Source: Nocardia higoensis NBRC 100133
GTDB lineage: Bacteria > Actinomycetota > Actinomycetes > Mycobacteriales > Mycobacteriaceae
NCBI RefSeq assembly: GCF_000308595.1
Contig: NZ_BAGA01000144.1
Coordinates: 1-64,000, forward strand
Direction: 5' to 3'
Length of the DNA: 64,000 nt
Part shown: one piece after another, positions 61,851 through 64,000 of the stretch
How the letters are laid out: each line of letters starts with the position of its first letter
How positions within the stretch are numbered: position 1 is the first letter of the stretch
Position numbers and translations under genes: made by a program
Notes under the pieces: model-generated
Told to the model about the DNA's origin: nothing
The model's input: only the letters and a program-made list of their open reading frames with translations
Database searches by the model: none

Positions 61851-64000
61851 GTGGGCGCGTTCGGCAAGCGGCGGGGGCAGCGCGACGCCGGAGGCGAGGC
61901 GGGCGAGACGCCCTACGCCACGCTCGCGGGATGGCGGGAACCGGAGCAGAGTCCGCCGGAACAAGAGGGCGATCCACCGGCGGAACCGCAGGACAGACCG
62001 GCTGACGGGCGGGCGCGTGGGTGGCGGCGGCTGGCGCTGGCGCTGTTCGTGATCTTCGTCGGCGTGCCCGCGCTGTTGTTCGCGCTGGTGTACTGGCGCT
62101 CGGAGATCCCCGACCCCTCGGCCGTGCGGACCAATCAGATCGCCACCATCACCGCCTCCGACGGCGCCACCGTGATCGCCACGATCGTGCCGCCGGAAGG
62201 TAACCGGACACCGGTCCCGCTCAGCGAAGTGCCCCGGCACGTGCGCGACGCCGTGCTCTCCGCCGAGGACCGCGGCTTCTACTCCAACCCCGGCTTCTCG
62301 ACCTCCGGCTTCCTGCGCGCGGCCCGCGACAACCTGCTCGGCAAGGAGGACGCGGGCGGCGGTTCCACCATCACCCAGCAGTACGTGAAGAACGCCTTCG
62401 TCGGTTCCGAGCGCACGGTCAGCCGGAAGATGCGCGAACTCGTGATCGCCACCAAGATGGCCAGGCAGTGGACCAAGGACGAGATCCTCGCCGCCTACCT
62501 CAACACCATCTACTACGGGCGCGGGGCCTACGGCATCGCGGCCGCCTCGCGGGCCTACTTCGCCAAGCCGCCCGCCGAACTGACGCCGGCCGAAGGCGCG
62601 GTGCTGGCCTCGGTGATCCGCACGCCCTCCATCCTGGATCCGGAGACCCATCTCGCGGATCTGAAGGAGCGCTGGCAGTACGTGATCGACGGCATGGTGA
62701 CCATGGGCGTGCTCGCCCCCGGCGACCGGGACACGGTGGTCTTCCCGAAGATCGCGCCGCTGGCCGAGGTGCCCCAGGACAGCGCGGCCCGCGGGCCCGA
62801 AGGGCTGATCCGCACCCAGGTGCTGCGCGAACTGCGCGAGTACGGCATCAGCGATCTCGAGATCGACACCGGCGCACTGCAGATCACCACCACCATCGAC
62901 GTGCGCGCGCAGCAGGCGGCCATGGCGGCGGTGCGCTCCCGGCTGAGCGGGCAGCCGCCGGAACTGCGCGCGGCGGTGGTCTCGATCGATCCCCGCTGGG
63001 GCTCGGTGCGCGCCTACTACGGCGGCGAGGACGGCACCGGTTACGACTTCGCGCAGGCGCCGTTGCAGACCGGCTCCTCGTTCAAGGTGTTCGCCGCGAT
63101 CGCCGCACAGCAGCAGAGCATTCCGCTCACCCGGGTGCTCGACTCCTCCCCGGTCACCGATCACGGCGTCACCATCACCAATGTCGAGAACGAGACCTGC
63201 GGCCGGTGCACGATCGCCGAGGCGCTGAAGCGCTCGCTCAACACCAGCTTCTACCGGCTGACGCTGTCGATGATGAACGGCGCGCAGTCCATCGCCGACG
63301 CCGCCCACCAGGCAGGCATCCCGAAACGCATTCCCGGCCTGGAGTACGAGACGCTGACCGAGTTCGGTAAGCCGCCCTACAACGGCATCGTGCTCGGCCA
63401 GTACCAGGTGCGCCCGATCGACATGGCCTCGGCCTATGCCACCATCGCGGCGTCCGGGATGTACCACCGGCCCTACTTCGTGCAGCGGGTGGTGACCGGC
63501 GACGGCCGCGTACTGCTGGACCGCGCCGGCCCCGACGGCCCGATCGGCGAGGAACTGCCCGACCCCGAACAGCGCATCTCGCCCGCCATCGCGAACAAGA
63601 CGATCCAGGCGATGCTGCCGATCGCCTCCTACTCCAACGGCAACGCCCTGGCCGACGGGCGCCCGTCCGGCGCCAAGACCGGCACCACCCAGCTCGGCGA
63701 CACCGGGGAGAACAAGGACGCGTGGATGATCGGCTTCACCCCGCAGATGTCGACCGCGGTGTGGGTCGGCACCGAACAGTCCCTGCCGATCCGCACCGCC
63801 GGCGGCGCCCGCATCTACGGCTCCGGGCTGCCGTCGGCCATCTGGAAGGCGACCATGGACGGCGGGCACGAGGGCGAGCCGATCGAACAGTTCCCCGAGC
63901 CGGAGTCATCGTCCTGGGAGCCGCAGATCCAGTCGCCGCAGGACAGCGGCAACGGCAACGGCAATCCCTACGACATTCTCAATCCGCCGCAGTCGCCGCA
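61851..64000 (+). CDS. Class A penicillin-binding protein (3' end outside window)
   Basis: At least 716 residues are visible and the frame is open to the window end. A disordered cytoplasmic head (~55 residues) and one membrane helix are followed by a GT51 glycosyltransferase domain (SAEDRGFYSNPGF, GGGSTITQQYVKNAF, KDEILAAYLNTIYYGRGAYGI) and a transpeptidase domain with SxxK (TGSSFKVF), SxN (SLNTSF) and KTG (GAKTGTTQ). Both activities should be intact: strand polymerisation and cross-linking of peptidoglycan outside the membrane. GTG 61851 is preferred because GAAGGGAG is spaced correctly for it; ATG 61845 is too close. Ends with a Gly/Asn/Pro-rich tail. Confidence 0.93.
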   Translation, partial: MGAFGKRRGQRDAGGEAGETPYATLAGWREPEQSPPEQEGDPPAEPQDRPADGRARGWRRLALALFVIFVGVPALLFALVYWRSEIPDPSAVRTNQIATITASDGATVIATIVPPEGNRTPVPLSEVPRHVRDAVLSAEDRGFYSNPGFSTSGFLRAARDNLLGKEDAGGGSTITQQYVKNAFVGSERTVSRKMRELVIATKMARQWTKDEILAAYLNTIYYGRGAYGIAAASRAYFAKPPAELTPAEGAVLASVIRTPSILDPETHLADLKERWQYVIDGMVTMGVLAPGDRDTVVFPKIAPLAEVPQDSAARGPEGLIRTQVLRELREYGISDLEIDTGALQITTTIDVRAQQAAMAAVRSRLSGQPPELRAAVVSIDPRWGSVRAYYGGEDGTGYDFAQAPLQTGSSFKVFAAIAAQQQSIPLTRVLDSSPVTDHGVTITNVENETCGRCTIAEALKRSLNTSFYRLTLSMMNGAQSIADAAHQAGIPKRIPGLEYETLTEFGKPPYNGIVLGQYQVRPIDMASAYATIAASGMYHRPYFVQRVVTGDGRVLLDRAGPDGPIGEELPDPEQRISPAIANKTIQAMLPIASYSNGNALADGRPSGAKTGTTQLGDTGENKDAWMIGFTPQMSTAVWVGTEQSLPIRTAGGARIYGSGLPSAIWKATMDGGHEGEPIEQFPEPESSSWEPQIQSPQDSGNGNGNPYDILNPPQSP

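Noticed and set aside
61362..63869. 835-aa antisense frame over sugB and the class A PBP
   Set aside because: The + strand carries all PBP catalytic motifs; the antisense product is Gly/His/Arg-rich low complexity.

Overview
The window looks like chromosome from a very GC-rich, mycolic-acid-type actinomycete, most likely Nocardia or a close Rhodococcus relative. The evidence is an LpqH-type lipoprotein, the LpqY-SugA-SugB sugar importer with SugC and CorA nearby (the order around Rv1235-Rv1239c of Mycobacterium tuberculosis, but dispersed), YqgE followed downstream by leuS (as in Rv0038-Rv0041), a mycobacterial-type glucosylglycerate hydrolase, a MacS-type kinase, an Rv3645-like adenylate cyclase, and many GTG or leaderless starts. 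The genus is inferred from memory of these families; no database search was done.

Layout. 1-7.1 kb: end of a Pro-rich protein, a DUF2339 membrane protein with 36-bp tandem repeats, an XRE/TPR regulator, a small secreted peptide and a DUF1707 protein. 7.1-14.1 kb: MacS-type two-component pair coupled to an AI-2E family permease, adenylate cyclase, DUF3054, and a penicillin-binding-like lipoprotein that has lost its catalytic motifs. 14.4-20.7 kb: AroQ, glycerate kinase, an 18-bp minisatellite, a secreted hydrolase, GNAT, PlsC, YqgE. 20.8-24.6 kb: DrrAB-type ABC exporter with an EXLDI-family regulator and a tandem-repeat operator, a cupin, two small Cys-tailed membrane proteins. 24.7-38.2 kb: leuS, polysaccharide deacetylase, SDR, glucosylglycerate hydrolase with a partner of unknown function, GH25 lysozyme, PhoX-like phosphatase, YciI-ECF42 sigma pair, a membrane protein and an LpqH-like lipoprotein.

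38.4-44.1 kb is the most unusual part: five genes on one strand, every junction overlapping or separated by 1 nt, ending in a TPR protein and a separate CHAT (caspase-like) protease with a visible His/Cys dyad. Upstream are two large unrecognised proteins and a 94-residue low-complexity protein. This is the best candidate for an undescribed protease-based system. It is followed by a decayed mobile region (44.1-47.25 kb) with two broken serine recombinase genes in direct orientation, a DUF4913 remnant, a beta-propeller/lectin-like protein and two small genes.

47.4-64 kb: a zinc-ribbon protein behind twin palindromes, an F420-type LLM oxidoreductase, a catalase-like remnant, SugC, HxlR regulator with a divergent thiolase, MFS exporter with a divergent TetR and visible operators, CorA, MenC, a TIGR04338/DUF2786 pair, LpqY-SugA-SugB, and the start of a class A penicillin-binding protein that runs off the end. 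Strong perfect hairpins mark several convergent or operon ends.
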